Shown piece by piece: positions 53,199 to 60,601 of a DNA stretch of 64,000 nt (position 1 is its first letter; every line of letters begins with the position of its first letter). The translations under genes and the position numbers were made by a program. The DNA comes from JADLHS01 sp039806955 (GTDB taxonomy: Bacteria; Verrucomicrobiota; Verrucomicrobiia; Limisphaerales; JADLHS01), in the NCBI GenBank assembly GCA_039806955.1, contig JBDHQI010000009.1:76014-140013 (forward strand). The letters are read 5' to 3'. A model generated the notes under the pieces. The model ran no database searches and was not told the origin of the DNA. It saw only the letters and a list, made by a program, of their open reading frames with translations.

Positions 53199-53238
53199 TA
53201 TAGGTCCGGGCGAAAATGGGGGGAACCCTTGATTTTAT

Positions 53239-53315
53239 TGGCGCACCCATGAGGAGTTGAACCTCAAACCTGCTGATCCGTAGTCAGCCGCTCTATCCAA
53301 TTGAGCTATGGGTGC
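53239..53315 (-). tRNA. tRNA-Arg (anticodon ACG)
   Basis: 77-nt cloverleaf read on the minus strand. The acceptor stem pairs GCACCCA (53315-53309) with TGGGTGC (53249-53243), followed by discriminator G and an encoded CCA (53241-53239). The anticodon stem GCTGA/TCAGC encloses the loop CTACGGA, giving anticodon ACG, decoded as Arg. The T arm contains GGTTCAACTCC. It has the complete 3' CCA and is flanked downstream by the integrase remnant. Confidence 0.96.
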
Positions 53316-53485
53316 GCTCAAGGGATACGCAGGCTAGAGAATCCAGCCCGCCGCTGACAAGCCATTTCGCAACCGCACGCAACGGCCGCGCGCCGACTGT
53401 ACCCCTGCTTCGGGCCAATTCAGTTTGGACTCAAAGTCTTCCGAACAAATTGCGATCGCTCGCGTCCAACCTCGAAAAAAGATTT

Positions 53486-54160
53486 ATGAAAATAGCTCGT
53501 TCAATGGTCGCCGTGGCCGCGCTGGCAACGCTCATCTGTTTTCCTCCAGCCGGCTCCGCCGAACAAAATCAGTTTTATCTCCGAGCGGATCTGGGCGGCA
53601 GCAAGGCGCGGGACGTTCAGTTGCGCGAGTTTTTCGGCCAACCCATCGCGCCGGGCAGCAAAATCAAATTGGACCCTGGCCTGCGCGGCGGCCTGTGCGG
53701 TGGCTATGGCTTGACCGACTGGCTCGATGCCGAGGCAGAAGTGGGACTGAACTCCTACCGCATTGATTCCGTCACCGGCGCGACCCGGGCTGATGGCACG
53801 CTGGCCAATGTTCCATTCTTCCTGAACGCGCGGCTGCATCTGCCGGACACGTATCATTTCAGTCCGTACGTTGGCGCGGGTTTCGGCATCTCCAGCACCA
53901 TTCTCACCGGTGATAATGTCATGATTGGCGGCACGATTTTCGACGGCACCTCCGCCGACGCGGTCTTCGCCTATCAAGCGTTCGCCGGTTTGCGGTTTGC
54001 CCTCAATGACCGCATGGGACTCAGCCTGGAATACCACTACTTCCACGGTGAGAAAGCCAGCCTGTCCGCCGACGTGGTTTTGGGGGTTCTCTCGGATCGG
54101 TTGCAATTGGGACGGACGGAATCACACAGCGTTTCCATCGCGTTCGATTTCCATTTCTGA
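53486..54160 (+). CDS. Outer-membrane beta-barrel protein
   Basis: 224 residues from ATG 53486, chosen for its signal peptide (SMVAVAALATLICFPPAGSA). The mature protein alternates short aromatic-containing beta strands (FYLRADLGGS, FSPYVGAGFGIS, MGLSLEYHYFHG) and ends in FDFHF with a C-terminal phenylalanine, the typical OmpA/OmpX-type porin-like end recognised by the Bam machinery. About eight strands are likely. It resembles the 'outer membrane protein beta-barrel' families of unknown function. Its stop lies 49 bp before thiG. Confidence 0.87.
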   Translation: MKIARSMVAVAALATLICFPPAGSAEQNQFYLRADLGGSKARDVQLREFFGQPIAPGSKIKLDPGLRGGLCGGYGLTDWLDAEAEVGLNSYRIDSVTGATRADGTLANVPFFLNARLHLPDTYHFSPYVGAGFGISSTILTGDNVMIGGTIFDGTSADAVFAYQAFAGLRFALNDRMGLSLEYHYFHGEKASLSADVVLGVLSDRLQLGRTESHSVSIAFDFHF

Positions 54161-54209
54161 AAGTGCTCACGGCTCGACAAACCGCCGCAATCCGCACAGA
54201 TTGAGGCGT

Positions 54210-54998
54210 ATGTCGTTGCCGAACCGACCGCTCGTTATTGCTGACCGAACCTTCCGATCGCGCCTGATTCTTGGGACGGGAAAATTTTCCGCTCCGGAGG
54301 CGATGCGCGACGCGTTGGCGGCCAGCGGCGCGGAAATGGTGACCGTGGCTTTGCGCCGCGCGGACTTGTCCGGTCGCAAAGACCCGTTTGCCAATATCCT
54401 CGAATTTATTGATCCAAACCAATATCTGTTGCTTCCCAACACCAGCGGCGCGATGAATGCCGCCGAAGCCGTGCGCCTTGCCAAACTCGCCGTCGCCGCC
54501 GGCCTGCCGAAATGGGTGAAACTCGAAATCCATCCCGACCCGCGCTATCTGCTGCCCGATCCGATTGAAACTTTCAAAGCCGCGGAAATTCTGGTGCAAG
54601 ACGGCTTCACGGTGTTGCCCTATATCAACGCCGATCCGGTGCTGGCAAAGCGCTTGCAGGAAGTCGGCTGCGCCACCGTGATGCCGCTCGGCTCGCCCAT
54701 CGGCTCGAATCGCGGCATCCAAACCCGCGACCAAATCCGCATCATCATCGAGCAGGCCACCGTTCCCGTCGTCGTGGACGCCGGGCTGGGCGCACCGAGC
54801 CACGCGGCAGAGGCGATGGAACTGGGCGCGGACGCCGTGCTGGTGAACACCGCGATTGCCGTCGCGAATGAACCGAACAAAATGGCGGTCGCGTTCAAAA
54901 TGGCCGTCGAAGCCGGACGCGCCGCGTTTGAATCCGGCCTAGGCGCACAAACGGAAACCGCCAGCGCCACCAGTCCGTTGACGGCGTTTTTGGATTGA
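54210..54998 (+). CDS. thiG: Thiazole synthase ThiG
   Basis: 262 residues from ATG 54210, supported by a GAGG ribosome-binding site at 54203-54206; longer frames read through the beta-barrel gene. ThiG makes the thiazole phosphate of thiamine. The catalytic lysine is K104 in KWVKLEIHPDPRYLL, and the family blocks LILGTGKF, LPNTSGAMNAAEAVR, VMPLGSPIGSNRGIQ and VVVDAGLGAPSHAAEAMELGADAVLVNTAIA are intact. The partners thiS, thiF and thiO are not near, so sulfur supply must be encoded elsewhere. Confidence 0.96.
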   Translation: MSLPNRPLVIADRTFRSRLILGTGKFSAPEAMRDALAASGAEMVTVALRRADLSGRKDPFANILEFIDPNQYLLLPNTSGAMNAAEAVRLAKLAVAAGLPKWVKLEIHPDPRYLLPDPIETFKAAEILVQDGFTVLPYINADPVLAKRLQEVGCATVMPLGSPIGSNRGIQTRDQIRIIIEQATVPVVVDAGLGAPSHAAEAMELGADAVLVNTAIAVANEPNKMAVAFKMAVEAGRAAFESGLGAQTETASATSPLTAFLD

Positions 54999-55016
54999 AA
55001 CCAAGCCACAGATTTT

Positions 55017-55174
55017 CACAGATGAAACACAGATAAAAAACTGGAACAAACTTTGCACTTCGTTAATTTAATTTTAATCCGGCAAGCCGCCAGCAATGCG
55101 GCCATGACTTGCAGGACGGCGGGGAGAAGCTGCTTTCTCGACCCGTCCTCTTCAAAATCTGTGTTTCATCTGTG
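55017..55174. repeat. Inverted copies of the CACAGATGAA-type dispersed repeat
   Basis: The 18-mer CACAGATGAAACACAGAT at 55017-55034 recurs as its exact inverse at 55157-55174, near the end of the thiG-to-membrane-gene spacer. Related direct or inverted copies occur at 56642-56660 and 57540-57572. Confidence 0.85.
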
Positions 55175-55183
55175 GCTAAATAA

Positions 55184-55630
55184 ATGAGCGTGCTGGCTCA
55201 AAAATCAAAAATTCCAGCCTTGTTCCAAAGGACGGAAAGTTTGGAAACGCCGTGGCAAATCATCTCATGGTGGGAGAAGCGCCGCGCCGCTTACAACTTG
55301 ATCGTGGGAGCGGTCGGTCTTTTGACCTGCCTTCTCACGGCTTGCATTGCTTTTTATTTCGAAAGAAACTTCGGCGAAGCGATTGGGCTTCCCGACCCGC
55401 CGATTTTTGCGCTTCTAGGCATAATCTTCTACGGCGTGACGGCCAATGTTTGCTACACGAGCAGCTGGCTTTTTGAACTCATCGCCAAGCTCGTCTGGAA
55501 GGAACGCGCGCGACATTTTGGGGAAATCACTTTTACCCTCGGCATAATTTTCTCGGCGCTGATCACTTTTCTGCCGGCGGTTGTTTTCTTTGTTGTCTTG
55601 GTTGTGAAATCATTCATCCCCCGCACCTGA
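55184..55630 (+). CDS. Small membrane protein of unknown function
   Basis: 148 residues with about four hydrophobic stretches (LIVGAVGLLTCLLTACIAFYF, IFALLGIIFYGVTANVCYT, LGIIFSALITFLPAVVFFVVLVV). No signal peptide or recognised domain. It lies between thiG and the heptose kinase gene, with only four bases to the latter (55630/55635), so it is probably co-transcribed. Function unknown. Confidence 0.75.
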   Translation: MSVLAQKSKIPALFQRTESLETPWQIISWWEKRRAAYNLIVGAVGLLTCLLTACIAFYFERNFGEAIGLPDPPIFALLGIIFYGVTANVCYTSSWLFELIAKLVWKERARHFGEITFTLGIIFSALITFLPAVVFFVVLVVKSFIPRT

Positions 55631-55634
55631 CAAA

Positions 55635-56651
55635 ATGAACCCGCAAAAATTATCCGCCGCCCGTGCGAAGCAAATTCTGTCCGCTGCCGCCAAAGCGCGC
55701 GTCCTCGTCGTCGGCGATGTCATGCTGGATCAATTCATCTGGGGCAGCGTGGCGCGCATCTCCCCCGAAGCGCCCGTGCCCATCGTGGATTTTCAGAGCG
55801 AGAGTTTCATGCCCGGCGGCGCGGCCAACGTCGCCCGCAATCTCACCGCCTTGGGCACTCACACGGAATTGCTCGGCGCGGTCGGCGCCGATGCCGCTGC
55901 GGATTCGCTGCGGGAACTGTTGCGTTCCCAACGCATCGGTTGTCGCGGCCTGGTCACCAGTTCCATCCGGCAGACCGGCCTCAAAACCCGCATCGTCGCC
56001 CAAACCCAACAAGTCGTCCGCATTGACCGCGAGTCCCGCGACGAACTTTCCTCGGCACTGACCAAAAAGTTGCTCGCCAATATCAAAACGCAATTGCCCA
56101 AAACCGACGCGGTCATCGTCGGTGATTACGGCAAGGGCGTCGTCACCCAAAGTTTGCTGAACGAACTCAAGCCGTTGTGTCGCGCGCACGGTCTGTGGCT
56201 GAGTCTCGATCCGAAACCGATTCATCAACTCCAGCTGAATGATCTTTCGTTGCTCACGCCGAACCGGCGCGAGGCTTTCGAACTGGCCAACCTGGCCGAT
56301 GCCACTCGCGGCAATGATCCGCTTACCGATAAAAATTTACTGCAAGCGGCAGCGACGTTGTTGCGCGAGCTGCGTCCAGCCGTGCTGCTCATCACGCTCG
56401 GCGAACTCGGTATGTTGCTGTGTCAACGCAGTCACCCACCAATTCACATCCCGACCGTCGCGCAGGAAGTTTTCGATGTGTCCGGCGCGGGCGACACGGT
56501 CATTGCCACGTTCACGCTGGCCATCGCAACTGGCGCTTTGCCCCTGGAAGCGGCCATTCTTGCCAATCACGCGGCGGGAATCGTGGTTGGTAAAGTCGGC
56601 ACCGCCACCGCCAGTCCGGAGGAATTGTTGGCGAGTTTCAACCACAGATGA
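55635..56651 (+). CDS. rfaE1: D-glycero-beta-D-manno-heptose-7-phosphate kinase (HldA/RfaE1-type PfkB kinase)
   Basis: 338 residues, the single-domain kinase form. It phosphorylates heptose-7-phosphate at C1 in ADP-heptose synthesis for LPS inner core. PfkB signatures are present: VVGDVMLDQFIWGSVARISPEAPVPIV, MPGGAANVARNL, SLDPKP, LLTPNRREA and the ATP/anion-hole motif VSGAGDTVIATFTLA with catalytic Asp. The protein ends in NHR and its stop lies inside a repeat copy. The nucleotidyltransferase half (RfaE2) is not fused. It points to a Gram-negative LPS-type envelope. Confidence 0.92.
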   Translation: MNPQKLSAARAKQILSAAAKARVLVVGDVMLDQFIWGSVARISPEAPVPIVDFQSESFMPGGAANVARNLTALGTHTELLGAVGADAAADSLRELLRSQRIGCRGLVTSSIRQTGLKTRIVAQTQQVVRIDRESRDELSSALTKKLLANIKTQLPKTDAVIVGDYGKGVVTQSLLNELKPLCRAHGLWLSLDPKPIHQLQLNDLSLLTPNRREAFELANLADATRGNDPLTDKNLLQAAATLLRELRPAVLLITLGELGMLLCQRSHPPIHIPTVAQEVFDVSGAGDTVIATFTLAIATGALPLEAAILANHAAGIVVGKVGTATASPEELLASFNHR

Positions 56652-56660
56652 ACCCGGATA
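56642..56660 (+). repeat. Dispersed-repeat copy overlapping the heptose kinase stop
   Basis: The bases ACCACAGATGAACCCGGAT at 56641-56660 belong to the same family as the 55.0, 55.16 and 57.55 kb copies. They supply the final His-Arg codons and the TGA of the kinase gene. Confidence 0.75.
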
Positions 56661-56699
56661 AAACAACGCCATCTCAAACGTATCAATGCGTCGAGCGCC

Positions 56700-57119
56700 T
56701 TGAGAAAAAACTCTGTGCCGCTGCAACTACTCATCGGCGTGTGCCTGTGTTTGGGACTGTATTTTCACGTTGCCTGGTATTGGCTGACGGCAATCTGTCT
56801 GCCTTTGGAATTGGTCAGTGTTGGTGTTTTGTGGTGGCCGGTCATCGAACCGTCAAATGGAGTTCTTCGAGAACGCGCCTTGTTGTTCGGCAAAAAGAAT
56901 TTGTCCGAACGGGTTTGGCCGTTGAGCGAATTTGTTGAAATTTTCTACGAATACACCCCGAGTCAAGACAGCGACACCAGGAATTATCGTCTAGGTTTGC
57001 GCCATAAAAGCGGTCGCAAATTCTGGGTTGAAGGCGTTTGGACGATTCGACGTTCTGTTGAGGCGAAGGCGTGGGAAATATCCTGTAAAATCGGCATCAA
57101 ATTAACGGCTGGGCCATGA
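56700..57119 (+). CDS. Hypothetical membrane-associated protein
   Basis: 139 residues, probably from a TTG. Two hydrophobic stretches at the start (LLIGVCLCLGLYFHVAWYWL, AICLPLELVSVGVLWWPV) precede a polar domain (YRLGLRHKSGRKFWVEGVWTI). The arrangement suggests a short membrane hairpin with a cytoplasmic C-terminal domain. No family recognised. It lies between the kinase and the next small gene. Confidence 0.6.
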   Translation: MRKNSVPLQLLIGVCLCLGLYFHVAWYWLTAICLPLELVSVGVLWWPVIEPSNGVLRERALLFGKKNLSERVWPLSEFVEIFYEYTPSQDSDTRNYRLGLRHKSGRKFWVEGVWTIRRSVEAKAWEISCKIGIKLTAGP

Positions 57120-57156
57120 TCAGTGCGGAGGAAATTACTGAAAAGTTTCAGCATGG

Positions 57157-57528
57157 ATGAAAGCATCTGAAGCGCAAATTAAAGAACGATTACCGGTTTG
57201 GGAGTCACTCTCCGAGTTTTTCCTCGATACCAAACTAGATGCGCAAGATTATGAACGCATTGCCAAACGACTGGCGGCAACGCAATTCACCGAAGCAGAA
57301 ATCGAGGAAATTCTGATTGGGGAGGTTTGTCCTGTATGCCGGATAAATTTCACCGGAATCGCCGGTGAATGGATCGGTTTCGATTCGGAGTGGTTAAAAA
57401 GAAGCATCACGCCCAGAATCGGAAGGACGGCAAGATTGAAATGGCTGTTCAAGTTAAGACACGGCTGGATGTATGGCAGACATTGGAATAAAGTTCGCAA
57501 GCTGATTGTCGAAACCAGAGCCACATAG
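57157..57528 (+). CDS. Small hypothetical protein (DUF7079-like)
   Basis: 123 residues, soluble, with ERLPVWESLSEFFLDTKLDAQDYERIAKRLA at the start and GEWIGFDSEWLKRSI further on; this resembles the DUF7079 group of small proteins found as possible immunity-type genes, but I am not certain of the family. No signal peptide. It starts 38 bp after the preceding gene. Function unknown. Confidence 0.6.
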   Translation: MKASEAQIKERLPVWESLSEFFLDTKLDAQDYERIAKRLAATQFTEAEIEEILIGEVCPVCRINFTGIAGEWIGFDSEWLKRSITPRIGRTARLKWLFKLRHGWMYGRHWNKVRKLIVETRAT

Positions 57529-57539
57529 ATTTAGTGTCT

Positions 57540-57572
57540 GAATCCGTGTTCATCTGTGTTCATCCGTGGTTA
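57540..57572 (+). repeat. Dispersed-repeat copy just before panB
   Basis: The bases GAATCCGTGTTCATCTGTGT...CATCCGTGGT are two tandem degenerate units, inverse to the CCACAGATGAA type; the panB ATG at 57575 follows immediately, so the repeat forms its leader. Confidence 0.8.
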
Positions 57573-57574
57573 AA

Positions 57575-58339
57575 ATGAGTTCCCCAAAAATCACAACTGA
57601 TTCCATTCGCGCGATGAAAAATCGCCACGAAAAAATCGCCGCGCTCACCGCGTATGATTTTCCGACGGCGAAGTTGCTCGACGAATGTGGAGTTCCCTTC
57701 CTGCTCGTGGGCGATTCCCTCGGCATGGTGGTGCTGGGTTATCCCGACACCACGCACGTCACGCTGGAGGAAATGCTGCACCACACCCGCGCCGCCACGC
57801 GGGCCAAACCCAACGCCTTGATCGGCGCCGACCTGCCCTTCCACGCTTACGACACGCCGGAACAGGCATTGGCCAACGCGCAAAAACTCGTCGCCGCCGG
57901 AGCGGAGTTTGTGAAAGCCGAGGGGGGCCGGGAAATTCTGCCGCAAATCAAAGCCATCCTCGGCGCGGGCATCCCCTTCGTCGGCCACCTCGGCATGTTG
58001 CCGCAACACCTGCTCGAAGAAGGCGGCAAGTATCGCATCAAAGGCCGCGATGATGCCGGGCGCGCCAAATTGCTTGATGACGCGGCGGCGCTGGCCGACG
58101 CGGGCGCGTTTGCCGTGGTGTTGGAACTGGTCCTTCCCGTTGTCGCCAAAGGGATCACGGAAAAATTTCCCTTCGCCACCATCGGCATCGGCTCGGGGCC
58201 GGATTGCGACGGGCAGATTCTCGTCACGCCGGATTTGATCGGCACCTTTCCGTGGTTCACGCCGAAATTTGTGAAGCCGGAATTAAATGCCGCCGCACAA
58301 ATCCGCGCCGCCATCGGACGCTGGAAAGCCGCGCTTTGA
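57575..58339 (+). CDS. panB: 3-methyl-2-oxobutanoate hydroxymethyltransferase (ketopantoate synthase)
   Basis: 254 residues from ATG 57575 (a GTG at 57566 lies in the repeat). PanB makes ketopantoate from 2-oxoisovalerate and methylene-tetrahydrofolate, the first step to pantothenate and CoA. The metal-binding residues occur in VGDSLGMVVLGYPDTTHVTLEEML and VKAEGG, with GHLGMLPQHL and IGIGSGPDCDGQILVTPDLIG typical of the family. panC and panD are not nearby. A hairpin follows the stop. Confidence 0.96.
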   Translation: MSSPKITTDSIRAMKNRHEKIAALTAYDFPTAKLLDECGVPFLLVGDSLGMVVLGYPDTTHVTLEEMLHHTRAATRAKPNALIGADLPFHAYDTPEQALANAQKLVAAGAEFVKAEGGREILPQIKAILGAGIPFVGHLGMLPQHLLEEGGKYRIKGRDDAGRAKLLDDAAALADAGAFAVVLELVLPVVAKGITEKFPFATIGIGSGPDCDGQILVTPDLIGTFPWFTPKFVKPELNAAAQIRAAIGRWKAAL

Positions 58340-58340
58340 A

Positions 58341-58369
58341 AAGCAAGGTGACGGCACATCGCCTTGCTT
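58341..58369. terminator. Stem-loop between convergent panB and the membrane-protein gene
   Basis: AAGCAAGGTGA (58341-58351) pairs with TCGCCTTGCTT (58359-58369) with one G-U pair and a seven-base loop. It lies between panB (ends 58339) and the minus-strand gene ending at 58390, so it may end transcripts from both sides; no U-tract is evident. Confidence 0.65.
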
Positions 58370-58389
58370 GAATCCCCGCCACGGCGACT

Positions 58390-58800
58390 TCAGCGCACGG
58401 GCGTCATTTTCACCGCCGACGGCAACACCGGCGGTGTTTCCATGAATTGCCGATGAGCCAAACCGCGCTTCCGCATCCGGGTGAAGACATAAAGATTGAA
58501 GAAGTGCATGAAGCCCAGCACCAGCAGCACCAATCCGACCTTGGTGCTTAACACCTCCAGATATTCCTGCGCCGTCGCCGCCGTCACTCCGTATTTCAAC
58601 GCCAGCGCCACATAGCCGACGTTGATCAGATAAAACCCGACGACGAGCAGATGATTCACTGAATCGGCCAGTTTTTCGTTCCCCAGAAAACTATCCACGA
58701 GGAAGATGCGCCCGTTTTTATGCAAGGTGCGGGCGACCCAGACGGTGAGCGCGAGGCTGATGGTCAGATTGGCGAGGTAGGCGACAATGATCCAGTTCAC
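58390..58800 (-). CDS. Small integral membrane protein
   Basis: 136 residues from a GTG at 58800 with a ribosome-binding site (GAAAGGAA) at 58806-58814. Three hydrophobic helices are apparent (IIVAYLANLTISLALTVWVA, LLVVGFYLINVGYVALALKY, VGLVLLVLGFMHFFNLYVF). No domain recognised. It lies downstream of the ferredoxin gene of the dehydrogenase operon, separated by 87 bp containing a palindrome. Function unknown. Confidence 0.72.
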   Translation of the reverse strand: MNWIIVAYLANLTISLALTVWVARTLHKNGRIFLVDSFLGNEKLADSVNHLLVVGFYLINVGYVALALKYGVTAATAQEYLEVLSTKVGLVLLVLGFMHFFNLYVFTRMRKRGLAHRQFMETPPVLPSAVKMTPVR

Positions 58801-58825
58801 GATGATTTCCTTTCTATTATTCAGT

Positions 58826-58847
58826 TATTTCTGTCACAACAGAAATA
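58826..58847. promoter_or_regulatory. Perfect 9-bp-arm palindrome upstream of the small membrane-protein gene
   Basis: TATTTCTGT (58826-58834) and ACAGAAATA (58839-58847) flank a CACA spacer; the arms match exactly. It sits 26-47 bp upstream of the GTG start of the 58390-58800 gene and also downstream of the ferredoxin stop, so it may be an operator or a hairpin end. Confidence 0.65.
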
Positions 58848-58887
58848 TAAACGCCCTTGGCAATCGTGCAACTGAAATTTTTGAAAA

Positions 58888-59289
58888 TCAACCGACCGGG
58901 GCCGAACCGAGATCATTGCGGGCAAAAATAAAATCCTTCACCGGCTTCCCGCCGATCAGATGTTCCTGAATAATGCGCTCCAAATTTTCGGGCGAACAGG
59001 AGTGATACCACACGCCTTCCGGATAAACGACCGCGATCGGCCCGCGCTGACAGACACGCAGACAGTTGGCCTTGGTGCGAAAAACCAGCGGTTGCGGCCC
59101 AACCAACCCAAGTTCCTTGAGTCGCCGCTTGAGAAATTCCCACGCCGCCACCCCTGACTCCCGGGCGCAACAATTGGGAATTGTCGGATCGGCGCAAAGA
59201 AAAATATGGCGTTGAATGCCCCCGAGTCCCAGCTGCGCGGCTTGGGCTTGTAATTCGCAATTCACCGGCTCCTTGAGGTTCGTAATCAA
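58888..59289 (-). CDS. Thioredoxin-like [2Fe-2S] ferredoxin
   Basis: 133 residues. The pattern of cysteines C32, C40/C41, C76 and C80 (HIFLCADPTIPNCC ... ANCLRVCQRGPIAVVYP) is that of the thioredoxin-fold [2Fe-2S] ferredoxins (COG3411/PF01257-like). The ATG overlaps the E2 stop by four bases, so it is translationally coupled to the dehydrogenase operon. A redox or chaperone role with the 2-oxoacid dehydrogenase is inferred; electrons from an E3 would normally go to NAD instead. It could instead use electrons from a different donor. Confidence 0.82.
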   Translation of the reverse strand: MITNLKEPVNCELQAQAAQLGLGGIQRHIFLCADPTIPNCCARESGVAAWEFLKRRLKELGLVGPQPLVFRTKANCLRVCQRGPIAVVYPEGVWYHSCSPENLERIIQEHLIGGKPVKDFIFARNDLGSAPVG

Positions 59290-60482
59290 AGCTCGTCCGG
59301 ATGCATCATCAGGTGAGTCACCCGTGCCAAAAGCCGGCCCGCCGCGCCGCCATCCAACACGCGATGATCAAAGCTCAACGTCAGGTGCGCCTCGGTCACG
59401 GGCACGAAGGTTTCCTTCTTGTCATCCCAACGCATGGATTTGCGCCCCGCGCCCATGCCCAACAACAACGTCTGCTCTGGCAACGGAATCGGCGTGCCAA
59501 TCGTCAGACCAAACGTGCCGTAATTCGTGATGGTCGCGATCGAACCACCCGTCGCCCCGGCAGGCAATTTCCGAGCGCGAGCCTGTTCGACCAATTCATC
59601 ATACTGGGCAACCAGTTCCGCCAATTTCTTTTTATCGGCGTTGCGAATTACCGGCACCAACACACCGTCCTCAGCTTCCACCGCAAAGCCCACGTCAATC
59701 GCCGACGGATGCACAATCTTGTTGCCGACCAGTCGTCCCGCCGGCGCGCTATTCTCTGCCAGCGCCATCGCCAACGCCCGCAAGCCGTAGAGCGTCGGCC
59801 CGGGCTTCTTGCTCTGCGCTTTACGATGCACCAGCAACGGGTCCATGTTCACCGGCATCCCCACCGTCGCGAGCGGTCGCGTCCAACTGCGCCGCATCGC
59901 GTCCGCCACCGCCACGCGCATCGAGGACGCGGGCGTGATCTGGTGTTGATCCAGACTGGCGATGTATTTTTCAAAGTCCTCCACCGTCACGCGGCCTGCC
60001 GCGCCGCTGCCCGCCACGCCGGACAAATCCGCCGCGTGTAAACCGAGTTCGTGCATCCGCGCCTTGAGCCGCGGCGAAATGTAACCGGCGCCCGCAGCAT
60101 GCGCCGGCACCGGCAAGCCGCGAATGGTTGGCTCCACCCGGGCGGATGATGTCTGCGTTTCCTCCACATGGCCCGGCGGCAGTTCAGCGCTGGCGCTGGT
60201 CAGTTGCGCCGTATCCAAGCCCGACTTGGCCGCATCCTCCCGGGTGGCTTCAATTTGTCCCAACACCGCGCCCACCGCGTAGCTCTGCCCCAATTGCACT
60301 TGGAAATTAACGACCGTGCCGCGCACCGGCGCGACGACGTTCATGCTCGCTTTGTTTGTCTCAACCTCGATGACATCTTGATCGGCTTCGACCGGATCAC
60401 CGGGCTTGACCAGATAACTCACGATGGTGGCTTCGGCGATGGATTCACCGAGCTGCGGCATGATGATGGGCACTTGCGGCAT
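59286..60482 (-). CDS. Dihydrolipoyl acyltransferase (E2 of 2-oxoacid dehydrogenase)
   Basis: 398 residues. One lipoyl domain (1-80) carries the lipoylated K44 in VIEVETNKASMNVV. A peripheral-subunit-binding domain lies at about 128-170 (YISPRLKARMHELGLHAADLSGVAGSGAAGRVTVEDFE). The catalytic domain ends with the active-site motif DHRVLDGG (372-379). It transfers the acyl group from E1 to CoA. The start is 119 bp downstream of the E1-beta gene stop; the ferredoxin gene overlaps its end. Confidence 0.95.
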   Translation of the reverse strand: MPQVPIIMPQLGESIAEATIVSYLVKPGDPVEADQDVIEVETNKASMNVVAPVRGTVVNFQVQLGQSYAVGAVLGQIEATREDAAKSGLDTAQLTSASAELPPGHVEETQTSSARVEPTIRGLPVPAHAAGAGYISPRLKARMHELGLHAADLSGVAGSGAAGRVTVEDFEKYIASLDQHQITPASSMRVAVADAMRRSWTRPLATVGMPVNMDPLLVHRKAQSKKPGPTLYGLRALAMALAENSAPAGRLVGNKIVHPSAIDVGFAVEAEDGVLVPVIRNADKKKLAELVAQYDELVEQARARKLPAGATGGSIATITNYGTFGLTIGTPIPLPEQTLLLGMGAGRKSMRWDDKKETFVPVTEAHLTLSFDHRVLDGGAAGRLLARVTHLMMHPDEL

Positions 60483-60601
60483 TTAATCTTCTCCAGTTTC
60501 AGACTTCCAACTTGCGGCGAATTCCAACTCATAAGCGCCCGCAGAACGCAGTCCGGGATACTGGCCGCCAAGGCGCCCGGGATGAATACGTGTTTCCTTC
60601 A

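Noticed and set aside
53925..54998. Extended ThiG start
   Set aside because: It would overlap the beta-barrel gene by over 200 bp; GAGG plus ATG at 54210 gives the expected length.
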